A DNA stretch of 64,000 nt from Paralcaligenes sp. KSB-10 (GCF_021266465.1 NZ_CP089848.1:1736001-1800000), one strand, 5' to 3'. Numbered from the stretch's first letter, positions 7,962 to 16,434 are shown. Notes: a model not told the origin generated them from the letters alone. Translations and numbers: made by a program.

Positions 7962-8993
7962 ATGAAGATTACAACGATTGGTCTTGATTTAGCAAAGTCC
8001 GTGTTTCAAGTTCACGGCGTGAATGCGCAAGGCCATACCGTCTTGACCCGGCAACTACGCCGCGAGCAGCTCAGCGCCTTCTTTGCGAAGCTGACACCGT
8101 GCCTCATCGGCATGGAGGCCTGCGCGAGCGCCCACCACTGGGCGCGGCTGCTGCGCGACCAGGGCCACGACGTGCGGCTGATCGCCGCGCAGTTCGTCAA
8201 ACCTTACGTTAAATCCAACAAGAACGATGCCGCCGATGCGCAGGCGATCTGCGAGGCCGTCACCCGGCCCTCCATGCGCTTTGTCGCCATCAAATCGGTC
8301 GAGCAACAAGCGGTACTGAGCCTACACCGGGCCCGTGAAGGCTTCGTCAAGGCGCGCAGCGCCGCGGCCAATCAGATCCGCGGCCTGCTGGCCGAGTTCG
8401 GGTTGATCCTGCCCCAAGGCATCGCTCACGTCACCCGGCGGGTGCCGGCGTTGCTTGAGTCCGCGCTGGCGCGCCTGCCTGGCCCTTTCGTGGAACTCAT
8501 CCGTACGCTGGTTGAACACCTGCGCGCGCTCGATACGCAGGTCCAGGCCCTGGAGCGATCGATCGTGCACGGGCATCGTGCCAATCCGGTCAGCCAGCGG
8601 TTAGCGCAGTTGCCCGGAATCGGGCCGATTACGGCCAGCGCCCTGGCCGCCAGCGTGGGCGATCCGCGGCTCTTTAAAAATGGCCGGCAACTGGCCGCCT
8701 GGCTAGGTTTGGTGCCGCGCCAGCACTCCAGCGGGGGCAAGGCCACGCTGCTGGGGATCAGCAAGCGCGGCGATGGGTACCTGCGCAAGCTCCTGCTCTT
8801 GGGCGCGCAGTCGGTGCTGATCCGAGCGCGCGCCCAGGCCGATCGAACGACCTGGCTAGGCCAACTGCTTGTGCGCCGCCCGCTCAATGTGGTGGCCATC
8901 GCGCTGGCCAATAAAAATGCGCGCATCGCCTGGGCTCTGATGGCGTACGACACGCCCTACGACCCTGGGCATACGCTGAGCCGGGCCCGCTAG
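7962..8993 (+). CDS. IS110-family (IS1111-type) transposase/recombinase
   Basis: A 343-residue RNA-guided DEDD recombinase of the IS110 family. The RuvC-like N-terminus has the acidic set Asp9 (GLDLAKS), Glu52 (GMEACAS), Asp89 and Asp92 (KNDAADAQAI). The C-terminal Tnp_20 domain has the helix-hairpin-helix-like LPGIGPITASALAA segment and the serine pair HSSGG (about Ser256/257) that supplies the nucleophile. I chose the ATG at 7962 because a GGAAGGAG ribosome-binding site precedes it and MKITTIGLDLAK is the standard family start; a longer frame open from 7830 runs into the flanking repeat and is not real. The gene looks intact, so the element may be active. Confidence 0.95.
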   Translation: MKITTIGLDLAKSVFQVHGVNAQGHTVLTRQLRREQLSAFFAKLTPCLIGMEACASAHHWARLLRDQGHDVRLIAAQFVKPYVKSNKNDAADAQAICEAVTRPSMRFVAIKSVEQQAVLSLHRAREGFVKARSAAANQIRGLLAEFGLILPQGIAHVTRRVPALLESALARLPGPFVELIRTLVEHLRALDTQVQALERSIVHGHRANPVSQRLAQLPGIGPITASALAASVGDPRLFKNGRQLAAWLGLVPRQHSSGGKATLLGISKRGDGYLRKLLLLGAQSVLIRARAQADRTTWLGQLLVRRPLNVVAIALANKNARIAWALMAYDTPYDPGHTLSRAR

Positions 8994-9120
8994 GGTCTAC
9001 GGCACGCGTACCGAGCTCGGGGCCAACCCGGCAGCGCCTCACCACCGTTTATCCCTTTTAACGTAGGACACCACCGCACCGATTGCTTGAAGCACTTTTA
9101 GCCGTAATGGCCACTTAGGT

Positions 9121-9260
9121 CAGACCAGGACCAGTCAAACCCGATTCGTCAGCCGCACATCAAAGTGCTTGGGTGCTAAGGGGAGCCGGTCAGCACAACC
9201 CATTAGGGGCCGTGACACGCGTGTCACCTCGTCAAGCCCGGATGTACTGCTGCAATCAAC
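9121..9260 (+). ncRNA. Candidate bridge RNA (seekRNA) of the IS1111-type element
   Basis: IS1111 elements encode a guide RNA in the non-coding region 3' of the transposase. Here bases 9145-9152 are the exact reverse complement of the first eight bases to the right of the insertion (9316-9323). Bases 9171-9177 are identical to the target strand across the junction (7864-7868 plus 9316-9317). A gcac/gtgc hairpin (9155-9158 with 9165-9168) separates the two. A second loop follows: ccatt (9200-9204) is the complement of bases 7870-7874 at the left end, then a 16-base palindrome (9212-9227), then atgtac (9242-9247), which matches the right-end/left-end circle junction. The ends of the RNA are not defined here. 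The function is inferred. Confidence 0.6.
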
Positions 9261-9301
9261 ACCTAAGAAACCGGAAGGGCAAAAAAGGGCTAGGCAAATT
9301 A

Positions 9302-9312
9302 GGGGCGTCCAT
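9302..9312. repeat. Right subterminal inverted repeat of the IS
   Basis: Ggggcgtccat, the exact reverse complement of 7876-7886. It lies three bases inside the right boundary of the element. Confidence 0.9.
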
Positions 9313-9315
9313 GTA

Positions 9316-9652
9316 CTGACGAAGGGAAGGCGGGGGCTTTCGGCGGGCGCTGTCTGAGCCCGGCCTCGCGAGGCCGGGCGAGTTCGCCCGACGCCCGCCT
9401 GGACGAGGCAGACCCGGGCAGTCGCGGTGCGTAGCACCACGACCGCTGGACGTGCCGGACTGCACAGCACCGCCCACCCTGCGGCGTCTTTATAGAATTA
9501 ACCGCCGCCAACACAGCAACGCTCAATCCAAAGTCATCGCCCCAGCCAGCACAGGCAGCTCAAAGTCACTACCCATGCCTAAAAAGCGGCTAAAAAAACA
9601 AAGCCACTAAAACACGTTCAGCCCTGTAAACACTCGAACCGAAAATGCGCTA
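9316..9652. repeat. Compound intergenic repeat, copy 1, right part (rest of M2 and tail)
   Basis: Bases 9316-9485 complete the 221-bp module M2: a perfect 22-bp palindrome at 9358-9379, a variable hairpin at 9421-9443, and the right 31-base arm ending at 9485. The tail 9486-9652 starts with gtctttatagaattaacc, as in the other two copies, and ends with gaaaatgcgcta, whose last three bases are the rsmA stop codon read on the minus strand. Reading frames of 60-110 codons across this stretch exist in all copies but follow the repeat, not a protein. Confidence 0.88.
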
Positions 9653-10438
9653 AGCGCACACCACGCCAGCCGCCAAAAGACTATCGGCCAACGCGATGAA
9701 TTGGCCCACAGATAGCTCTTCGGCTCGAGCAGTAGCGGGAATGCCCAGTCCATCCCAATCGACATGCGCAGCCCAGTCGCCCAGACCCCGACGCAGCATC
9801 TTGCGCCGCTGCGCAAAAGCCTTTGCAACCACTTTCTCCAGAACGGCGTGGCTTTGCGCCTGCACACGACTATCGGGCAACGGCGTCATGCGCACCACAG
9901 CCGAGACCACCTTGGGCGGCGGATCAAAAGCCTCGGGCGGCACATCGAACAGCTTGTGCATAAGATAGCGTGACTGCAGCATGACCGACAAACGGCCATA
10001 ATCGGCAGAACCCGGCCTGGCCACCATGCGATCGATCACCTCGCGCTGCAGCATGAAATGCTGGTCCCGTACACGATCCGCACACGCCATCAAATGAAAC
10101 AGCAAAGGTGTGGAAATGTTGTAGGGCAAATTGCCCACAATACGCAAACGCTCGCCCAGGGCGGCGAAATCGACTTCGAGCGCATCTCCCTGGACGACAG
10201 TCAAGCGGCCTTCCGGATGCTGACGACGCAAACGAGCCGCGAGATCGCGATCGATTTCGACCACAGTCAAATGATCGAGCGCCTGCATCAAGGGTTGAGT
10301 CAGCGCCGACAGACCCGGTCCAATCTCAACCACGATCTCTTGGGGCTTGGGAGCAATGGCGCGCACAATCGCTTCGATCACACCTTCATCGACCAGAAAA
10401 TGCTGGCCGAAGCGTTTGCGTGCCTGATGCTGAGCCAT
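9650..10438 (-). CDS. rsmA: 16S rRNA (adenine(1518)-N(6)/adenine(1519)-N(6))-dimethyltransferase
   Basis: A 262-residue methyltransferase (KsgA) that dimethylates two adjacent adenines near the 3' end of 16S rRNA late in 30S assembly, using S-adenosylmethionine. The N-terminal [11 protein letters not shown] block, the SAM-binding [12 protein letters not shown] motif and the catalytic GNLPYNIST (NLPY) motif are all present. I chose the ATG at 10438 ([12 protein letters not shown]), seven bases after the surA stop; the longer frame from 10507 would lie inside surA. It ends with TAG at 9650-9652, exactly at the right end of repeat copy 1. In many proteobacteria pdxA separates surA from rsmA; here it is absent. 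Confidence 0.95.
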   Translation of the reverse strand: MAQHQARKRFGQHFLVDEGVIEAIVRAIAPKPQEIVVEIGPGLSALTQPLMQALDHLTVVEIDRDLAARLRRQHPEGRLTVVQGDALEVDFAALGERLRIVGNLPYNISTPLLFHLMACADRVRDQHFMLQREVIDRMVARPGSADYGRLSVMLQSRYLMHKLFDVPPEAFDPPPKVVSAVVRMTPLPDSRVQAQSHAVLEKVVAKAFAQRRKMLRRGLGDWAAHVDWDGLGIPATARAEELSVGQFIALADSLLAAGVVCA

Positions 10439-10445
10439 GATGCGA

Positions 10446-11966
10446 CTATCGGCTGGGTCGTCGATTCGACTGAGGATCAAGCCGGTTATCGATATACGCC
10501 TCGCCAATCAGCCGGTTCAACCAATCTTCGAACGCCGGCTGTTCGCGACGCTGAAAGAGTATCTTGCGGGCCTGCATGCGCTTGTATTCGTTGGCCATAT
10601 CCTTGGTGCGCCGTCCCTCGACCTCGATCAGGTGCCAGCCGAACGGCGAGCGCACCGGCTGACTGATTTGTCCGGGTTGCAAGGCATTCATGGCTTGCTC
10701 AAAAGGCGGCACGGTTTCGCCAGGATTCAGCCAGCCAAGATCGCCGCCCTGAGGAGCCGAAGAGTCCTGTGAATACCGTTTGGCTAGATCGGCAAACTTT
10801 TCACCGTGTTCGATACGCTGACGGATATCGTTCAGGAGAGTCTGTGCCTGCGTATCGGACATCACCTTGGAAACCTTGATCAGTATATGCCGCGCATGGG
10901 TTTGCGTAACCATCACGGGGCCCTGCTGCTCCGCAGGCTGATTAGCTGCCGGAGCCGGCGCGCGCACCGGGGCCGTGTTTGCCGCCGGCCGCCGGCTCTG
11001 GGCCTGGCCGCGCTTCAGCACCTTGAGAATATGAAAGCCGTTGCCGCTTTGGATAATGCCGCTGATCTGGCCTGCCCGCAGTTTCTGGGTAGCCTGTATG
11101 AATAAATCGGGCCAGCCCTCGACAGGCCGCACACCCAGGTCGCCGCCTTTCAGGGCTTGCTGGTCGTCGGAAGAGGCTGCGGCCACACTGGCGAAATCGG
11201 CTCCGCCGCGCAACTTGGCTAGAATGGCTTCGGCCTTTTGACGCAATTCTTGCACACGCTGCGGCGACGAGCCTTCCGGCACCGCCACCAGGATTTGCGC
11301 CAGGCCCAGCATGACCGGCCCCGTTTGCTGGACCGGGGGAGCTTCAGGCGCCGCAGTCGGCTCTGGCGGCGGAGCCACGGCCATTTGGCCGCCATGCGCT
11401 TCCTGATTCTTTATAAAAGCGTCGACATCCGCATCGGAAATCACGATTGTGCTGTCGACGGCTCGTTGGCGCAATTGATCGAAAAGAACTTCCTCGCGCA
11501 AGGATTTCAGATAATTGTCCCAGGTCACCCCCGTTTTTTGCACTTCCTGACGCAATCTGTCGGTGCTTAATTTATTGCGCTTGGCCACGACATCAACCGC
11601 CTGCTGAAGCTCCGCGTCGGTGACCTTGATGCCCAAGCGCTCGGCTTCCTGCCTCTCGACCTCGGTGGCAATCATGCGCTGCAATACTTGCTTTTGCAGC
11701 GTTTGAGTGTCGGGTACCGCTATTTTCTGCCGCTTCAGTTGCGCCGCGGCAGATTGCGCCTCGGCATTTACCTGGCCCAGGGTAATGACCTTCTTGTTCA
11801 CAACAGCCGCTATACCATCGACGAACTGCTCCGACTGAGGCGTCGTCCGGGCCGAGGCCGCATGATGCGGCGCCGCTTTGGCCGCCCATGCCGGGCTTGA
11901 CGATAACAGCCCCAGAATCGGGATCAACACAAACGCAAGCCTATGCTTCGTGTGCAGACTACGCAT
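10446..11966 (-). CDS. surA: Periplasmic chaperone and peptidyl-prolyl isomerase SurA
   Basis: A 506-residue periplasmic chaperone that escorts unfolded outer-membrane proteins, including LptD, to the BAM complex. A signal peptide ends near Ala-Trp-Ala-Ala (about residue 29). The SurA N-domain spans about 45-190. An Ala/Pro-rich linker (193-216) leads to a first parvulin domain (about 220-320). A second Ala/Pro-rich linker precedes a second parvulin domain (about 352-455) with the GGDLGW and PFGWHLIEV motifs, and a C-terminal helix follows. The protein is longer than E. coli SurA (428 residues) mainly through the linkers. Its ATG overlaps the lptD TAA by one base, so the two are coupled. Confidence 0.95.
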   Translation of the reverse strand: MRSLHTKHRLAFVLIPILGLLSSSPAWAAKAAPHHAASARTTPQSEQFVDGIAAVVNKKVITLGQVNAEAQSAAAQLKRQKIAVPDTQTLQKQVLQRMIATEVERQEAERLGIKVTDAELQQAVDVVAKRNKLSTDRLRQEVQKTGVTWDNYLKSLREEVLFDQLRQRAVDSTIVISDADVDAFIKNQEAHGGQMAVAPPPEPTAAPEAPPVQQTGPVMLGLAQILVAVPEGSSPQRVQELRQKAEAILAKLRGGADFASVAAASSDDQQALKGGDLGVRPVEGWPDLFIQATQKLRAGQISGIIQSGNGFHILKVLKRGQAQSRRPAANTAPVRAPAPAANQPAEQQGPVMVTQTHARHILIKVSKVMSDTQAQTLLNDIRQRIEHGEKFADLAKRYSQDSSAPQGGDLGWLNPGETVPPFEQAMNALQPGQISQPVRSPFGWHLIEVEGRRTKDMANEYKRMQARKILFQRREQPAFEDWLNRLIGEAYIDNRLDPQSNRRPSR

Positions 11967-14353
11967 TATTCATACCTCTCGAAGGTGGTTTTGTCAGGTA
12001 TAGGTGGAACGATCGGTTGATAACCCGTAACTGTCTTGCTCAACAGGCTCATGGGGTCGCTGCCCAGCGAGCCCAATCCTGATAGTTCCAATTGGAAAAA
12101 CATGGCGGTATTGGACTGGTCGGCGGAAACCGCCGAGCGCTGCAGGACCACACGCGCCGCCCAGCAGCAATCGCCCTTGTATTCGAGCCCGACAATGGAT
12201 TGGGTGGTTCGCTTGTCCTGCAGGGAATAATCGATCCGCCCCAGCGCATAGATTTTACTCGTGATCGGCCACTGGCCAGAAACCGACACCTGCTCAGTGC
12301 TATTGTCGACATAGCCCGTGGAATACACCACATTCGGGTCGACGACCGCGGCGGGATCACGCTTGTATCGATAGGCGGCGGACAGTATGGCCAGGCGTTT
12401 GGGCTGCCACTTGAAACCGGCCGACATCTCGTTGCGTTCCTTGGAATAGGGGCTGACCTGCGCGTCGAAGCGCACATTCAGGGTATCGGTCAGCGCCGCA
12501 TTCGCGCCGAACAGAAAATCGGACTTGGTATTGGTTCTGGGCGTTTCGCCCGGAAGCGTTACTTGCTGATCCTCGAAATAAATGCGCTGCGCCGCCTGAA
12601 GCGACAAGCGCTCGAAGCCGGTTTTTTCATCGAGCCAGCGCGTGGTCAGGCCCAGCGTGACCTGGTTGGCGTTGGCGATGCGATCCCAGCCGCCGCTATA
12701 CAGGTTTTCGTCGAAAGCCTGCGAGAAATTGAAATTGGACAGTGCCGTGTCGAAAACCGGCAACTGCGATTGATCGCGATACGGCACGCGCAAGTAGTAG
12801 ATCCGGGGTTCCAGCGTTTGGATCGAGTCGTTGCCAAACAAGGAAGTCCGGCGCTCGAAAGTCATGCCCGAGTCCAGCGACATGATGGGCAGGATGCGGG
12901 ACTGGGTACGGGGATTGCCGCTCAAGCCATACCAGTCCGTATTGTATTGGCTCATGTGCAGGCCGATCTTCGGCGTGACGTACCAGCCGGCATGGACAAT
13001 CGGATACGACACCGTGGTGTATGACGTAAAACGCGTGCCGTCCGGCACCACATGATTGCCGTAAACCTGGCGGCCATTGTAGAAGCCGTTGGCGAATGCG
13101 GCTATATTGCCGTCATAGACGGGCGACCTGAATTTGGTGGCGTAGTTGTCGGACTGCACATCGAACCCGCCCCAGTTGTAGCGCGCCCCCTGCACATGCA
13201 GCTCGGGAAGCTTGTCGTAAGGCGGCAGCGTATACGCGGAGCTGGCATCCTGCAGCGTCTGGTACGTATAGGTCTGCAAATACGCATTCCAGTACTTCAG
13301 CCCGCTCCAGTTGATCTGGGCAATACTGGGCAGCAGATTGGTGGTCGACTCATTGAGGCCAAGCGTGGAAAAGTCCCGGAAATAATTATCGTCGGACGCA
13401 TGCCGGATATCGTACATGGCGCTGAAGCCGCCGCCCAGGTTCTGGTTGTGCTGGGCGGAGTACATCCAGCGCGCGTCGCCCGTCAGGCTATCCTTGGCCA
13501 GGTACGTACCCGCCAGTTGGCCGTTATAGCTCGAACCCAGATACCGGAATTCGCCGCCCATCTGCAGGCCGCGCTTGCTCATGTACTTGGGCGTGAGCGT
13601 GGCATCGTAATTGGGAGCCAGATTAAAGTAATAAGGCAGGGAAAACTCAAAACCGCTATTGCTGGTAGTCCCGTAGGTGGGAAGCAAAAAGCCCGATTTA
13701 CGCTCTTTTTTAATGGGGAAAGTGAAATAGGGCGACGCCAAAATGGGCACGTTCTTGAAATACAGCACTCCATTGTGCGCAACACCCTCGTTTTCGGTCG
13801 AATTCAAATCCACGCGAGAGGCCTTGATATACCAGGCCGGATCCGGGCACGGACAGCCCGAATACGTGGCCGTGGTCAGACGCATTTTGCTGCGGCTTAG
13901 AATATCGGCCTTGGCCGCCTTGCCTGCGCCACCGCCCGCCCCCAGCCAGAAGTTCGGATCATTGACTTCGCCGGTTTCACTGTTGACGTTGTAATCCAGC
14001 GTCGGGCCGCGAACTATGCTGGCATCGCGCATGATCAGGCCATTGCCCACGACATGCACCTGGCCCGTGGAGCGCTGATAATCGATCCGGTCGCCCTTGA
14101 CCACCGAATCGATGCGGCGAACTTCGGCATTCCCCGACAAGGTAACCTTGCCATCCGGATTGGACTCGACCTTGTCTCCGACCAGGAATACCGACATCTG
14201 GTCTTCGTTCAGGTTCTTGTGCAACTGCAGATTGGGGGAAACGTTCAGTTCCGGCAAGGTAGCCGACCCGGTCGACACGGGATTGGCCTGCTGAGCCTGA
14301 GCCGTCGACACACTAGCTAATACAACGAGGAATATCCACCAAACCAAACGCAC
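11966..14353 (-). CDS. lptD: LPS-assembly protein LptD
   Basis: A 795-residue outer-membrane beta-barrel that, with LptE, inserts lipopolysaccharide into the outer leaflet. A signal peptide (ending Ala-Gln-Ala near residue 20) is followed by the periplasmic LptA-like jelly-roll (about 50-190) and a C-terminal barrel. Cysteines lie in a GCPCPDP segment near 166 and a GDCCW segment near 731, which fits the paired-cysteine pattern needed for its disulfides. It heads the lptD-surA-rsmA operon and diverges from amgK. Essential in most Gram-negative bacteria. Confidence 0.94.
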   Translation of the reverse strand: MRLVWWIFLVVLASVSTAQAQQANPVSTGSATLPELNVSPNLQLHKNLNEDQMSVFLVGDKVESNPDGKVTLSGNAEVRRIDSVVKGDRIDYQRSTGQVHVVGNGLIMRDASIVRGPTLDYNVNSETGEVNDPNFWLGAGGGAGKAAKADILSRSKMRLTTATYSGCPCPDPAWYIKASRVDLNSTENEGVAHNGVLYFKNVPILASPYFTFPIKKERKSGFLLPTYGTTSNSGFEFSLPYYFNLAPNYDATLTPKYMSKRGLQMGGEFRYLGSSYNGQLAGTYLAKDSLTGDARWMYSAQHNQNLGGGFSAMYDIRHASDDNYFRDFSTLGLNESTTNLLPSIAQINWSGLKYWNAYLQTYTYQTLQDASSAYTLPPYDKLPELHVQGARYNWGGFDVQSDNYATKFRSPVYDGNIAAFANGFYNGRQVYGNHVVPDGTRFTSYTTVSYPIVHAGWYVTPKIGLHMSQYNTDWYGLSGNPRTQSRILPIMSLDSGMTFERRTSLFGNDSIQTLEPRIYYLRVPYRDQSQLPVFDTALSNFNFSQAFDENLYSGGWDRIANANQVTLGLTTRWLDEKTGFERLSLQAAQRIYFEDQQVTLPGETPRTNTKSDFLFGANAALTDTLNVRFDAQVSPYSKERNEMSAGFKWQPKRLAILSAAYRYKRDPAAVVDPNVVYSTGYVDNSTEQVSVSGQWPITSKIYALGRIDYSLQDKRTTQSIVGLEYKGDCCWAARVVLQRSAVSADQSNTAMFFQLELSGLGSLGSDPMSLLSKTVTGYQPIVPPIPDKTTFERYE

Positions 14354-14427
14354 GGGCCTTTCGTCTCCGAGGAAAAACTGACACTATTTCGATAAAACTG
14401 CCGCACCGGATCGATTGGCGACCCGGT

Positions 14428-14433
14428 ATTATA
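14428..14433 (-). promoter_or_regulatory. Possible -10 element for lptD
   Basis: A perfect TATAAT on the minus strand about 75 bases before the lptD ATG, in the 146-base gap between the divergent lptD and amgK genes. No good -35 hexamer sits at standard spacing, so this is only a candidate. Confidence 0.3.
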
Positions 14434-14499
14434 GAGAAGCTGGCCTATCCATGGTTAAAGCATGGCCAAAGACCAAAAAACGCCCGTACGAATATTATT

Positions 14500-15552
14500 A
14501 TGGAATTGATTTTGAACCCCAGCCCAGACTCCCGACTCATCGCGCTGCAACATTGGCTCAAGAGCATCGCCCCCACGCATAGCCTCGACCCCGAAACATT
14601 GCAGCCGGCCTCCAGCGACGCCAGTTTCCGCCGCTATTTTCGGTTGAACGGAAATGGACGCACGGTAATCGTCATGGACGCTCCTCCTAAACATGAAGAC
14701 TGCCAGCCCTTTTTGCACGTCAGCCAGCTCCTTGCGGATGCCGGGCTGAACGTGCCCACCATCTTAGCGCAAGATCCCGGGCAAGGCTTTTTGCTGTTAT
14801 CCGATTTAGGCAAGCAAACGTATCACCAGGCCATACAGGCGGGGCTGGACGACACACGCCTGCAGCAACTGTACCGCGACGCCATCGGCGCCCTGGTGCA
14901 GATGCAACAAGCCCGCACGACGGGCCTGCCTGCATACGACCAGGAGCGCCTGACAAACGAACTGGCCCTGTTTCCGCAATGGTATGCCCAGCGCCATTGC
15001 CAGGCACAACTCGATCACACCGAGCAGGCCACTTTGCAGAAAGCCTTCGCCACCCTGGTGGAAGATAATGTCAGGCAGGCCACCGTGCTGGTGCACCGCG
15101 ACTTCCATTCCCCCAACCTGATGGTCTGCGATCGCCCCGAATATGGCCCGAATCCGGGAGTCATAGACTACCAGGACGCCCTGGCGGGGCCGCTGAGCTA
15201 TGACCTTGCCTCGCTGGTCATGGACGCCCGCACCACGTGGGAAGAGCCGCAGCAGCTCGACTGGGCCATACGCTACTGGGAGGCGGCCAGGCTTGCGGAT
15301 ATCGCGGTTCCCCACGATTTCGCCGATTTCCATCGCGCCTACGAATGGATGAGCCTGCAACGCAATTTGCGCATACTCGGCGTCTTTGCACGGCTTTCGC
15401 ACCGCGATCACAAAGACCATTATTTGCAGCATATGCCGCGTGTCAACGCCTATGTACGGCAGGTTGCCTCCCGCTATGGGGTTTTCACCCCCCTGCTGCG
15501 CCTGCTCGACAAGCTGGACAACCGTCAGGTTGCCGTCGGGTACACATTCTGA
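14500..15552 (+). CDS. amgK: N-acetylmuramate/N-acetylglucosamine kinase (anomeric), AmgK
   Basis: A 350-residue kinase of the aminoglycoside-phosphotransferase fold. AmgK phosphorylates the anomeric carbon of MurNAc recovered from turned-over peptidoglycan. The Brenner motif HRDFHSPNLM and the metal-binding IDYQDALAGPLSYDLASL motif are present. The identification rests mainly on the partner: its TGA overlaps the ATG of a MurU-like nucleotidyltransferase, and the pair lies beside lptD as in Pseudomonas. Together they rebuild UDP-MurNAc without MurA, which in Pseudomonas gives intrinsic fosfomycin tolerance. An unspecific phosphotransferase is the alternative but is less likely in this context. 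Confidence 0.88.
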   Translation: MELILNPSPDSRLIALQHWLKSIAPTHSLDPETLQPASSDASFRRYFRLNGNGRTVIVMDAPPKHEDCQPFLHVSQLLADAGLNVPTILAQDPGQGFLLLSDLGKQTYHQAIQAGLDDTRLQQLYRDAIGALVQMQQARTTGLPAYDQERLTNELALFPQWYAQRHCQAQLDHTEQATLQKAFATLVEDNVRQATVLVHRDFHSPNLMVCDRPEYGPNPGVIDYQDALAGPLSYDLASLVMDARTTWEEPQQLDWAIRYWEAARLADIAVPHDFADFHRAYEWMSLQRNLRILGVFARLSHRDHKDHYLQHMPRVNAYVRQVASRYGVFTPLLRLLDKLDNRQVAVGYTF

Positions 15553-16247
15553 TGCGAGCCATGATTCTTGCCGCGGGACGGGGAGAACGCATGCGCCCGC
15601 TCACCGACACGACACCCAAGCCTTTATTGCCCGTAGGCGGCAAACCCCTGATTGTCTGGCACATCGAGCGGCTGGTCGAGTCGGGAATTCGCGACATCAT
15701 CATCAATCATGCCTGGCTGGGTTACCTCATCGAGGCAGCGCTGCAGGACGGGCAGCGCTACGGTGCGCGCATTACCTACTCGGCAGAACCCCAGGCCCTG
15801 GAAACGGCGGGCGGCATAGCCCGGGCCCTGGACTTCTTTCAAGACCAGCCGTTCCTGGTCGTCAACGGCGATATCTGGTGCGACTGGAACCCGGCCGAGG
15901 CGCTGCAGCAAGGGAAGATGCTTGAACGCGACGAAAAGCTGGCGTGGCTGCTTCTGGTCGCCAACCCCGAGCATCACGCCGCCGGAGACTTCCTGCTGTC
16001 CCCGGCCAATAATGTCTACGACTCGCCTTCGAGCCAAGGAGCAGACGCACTTACCTTCGCCGGCATAGGCGTATACAGGCCCGCCCTGTTTCAAAGCCTG
16101 GATAAAGCCAAGGCGGTCCGTCTTGCGCCACTGCTCCGACAGGCCATGGCAAAAAACCAGGTGGCAGGACGCTTCTACGATGGTATCTGGATCGATGTCG
16201 GCACTCCTCAACGCCTGAGCGCGCTCGACCGCATGTTGGCCGGCTAG
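15552..16247 (+). CDS. murU: N-acetylmuramate alpha-1-phosphate uridylyltransferase
   Basis: A 231-residue sugar-phosphate nucleotidyltransferase that converts MurNAc-1-phosphate and UTP to UDP-MurNAc. The N-terminal nucleotide-binding signature (LAAGRGERMRPLTD, then KPLLPVGGKPLI) is complete. A VNGDIWCDW segment supplies the metal-binding aspartate, and a C-terminal WIDVGTPQRL segment is typical of the family. The ATG at 15552 overlaps the amgK stop (TGATG). A longer frame open from 15237 lies inside amgK and is an artefact. The pair feeds recycled muramic acid into the MurC step encoded at 51995-53401. Confidence 0.88.
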   Translation: MRAMILAAGRGERMRPLTDTTPKPLLPVGGKPLIVWHIERLVESGIRDIIINHAWLGYLIEAALQDGQRYGARITYSAEPQALETAGGIARALDFFQDQPFLVVNGDIWCDWNPAEALQQGKMLERDEKLAWLLLVANPEHHAAGDFLLSPANNVYDSPSSQGADALTFAGIGVYRPALFQSLDKAKAVRLAPLLRQAMAKNQVAGRFYDGIWIDVGTPQRLSALDRMLAG

Positions 16248-16434
16248 ATATCGTGTTGAAGCAAGGCTACACTGCAACATTGTCCTGCGCGGCAGAAATG
16301 TTTCGAAGTTTGGCAAAGCGCAAGCAAAATCATAGATGCCCACTCAACCCATTCATTACAGACTATGCTTGAAAAATTTTTCGGCTACGGTTTGGTAACA
16401 AGCTTTTAGCCTCGCTATACAGGATATTTTCACA

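Larger units (their letters stand above)
7869..9315 (+). mobile_element. IS110-family (IS1111-type) insertion sequence, complete
   Basis: A 1447-bp element inserted in module M2. The boundaries come from comparison with the two uninterrupted M2 copies, with a one-base ambiguity because a C is shared by both junctions. Perfect 11-bp subterminal inverted repeats lie 7 bases inside the left end (7876-7886) and 3 bases inside the right end (9302-9312). That asymmetric 7/3 spacing is typical of IS1111-group elements. No target-site duplication is seen, as expected for IS110 elements. It contains an intact DEDD transposase and a 3' non-coding region of about 310 bases. Confidence 0.92.

Noticed and set aside
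9135-9470. Reading frames of 60-110 codons on both strands across the repeat modules (also at 17523-17860 and 27831-28077)
   Set aside because: They recur only because the repeat recurs. They have no ribosome sites, shift frame between copies, and in copy 1 run through the IS boundary.
12092-13024. Long plus-strand frames inside lptD (also 13052-13900, and opposite surA, murE-murF, secA and ftsA)
   Set aside because: Antisense shadows of GC-rich genes; the minus-strand genes have clear family motifs throughout.
16392-16421. Promoter-like ttggta and tatac pair before the coiled-coil gene
   Set aside because: Spacing of 18 and poor hexamers, and the implied start would fall between the ribosome site and the ATG.
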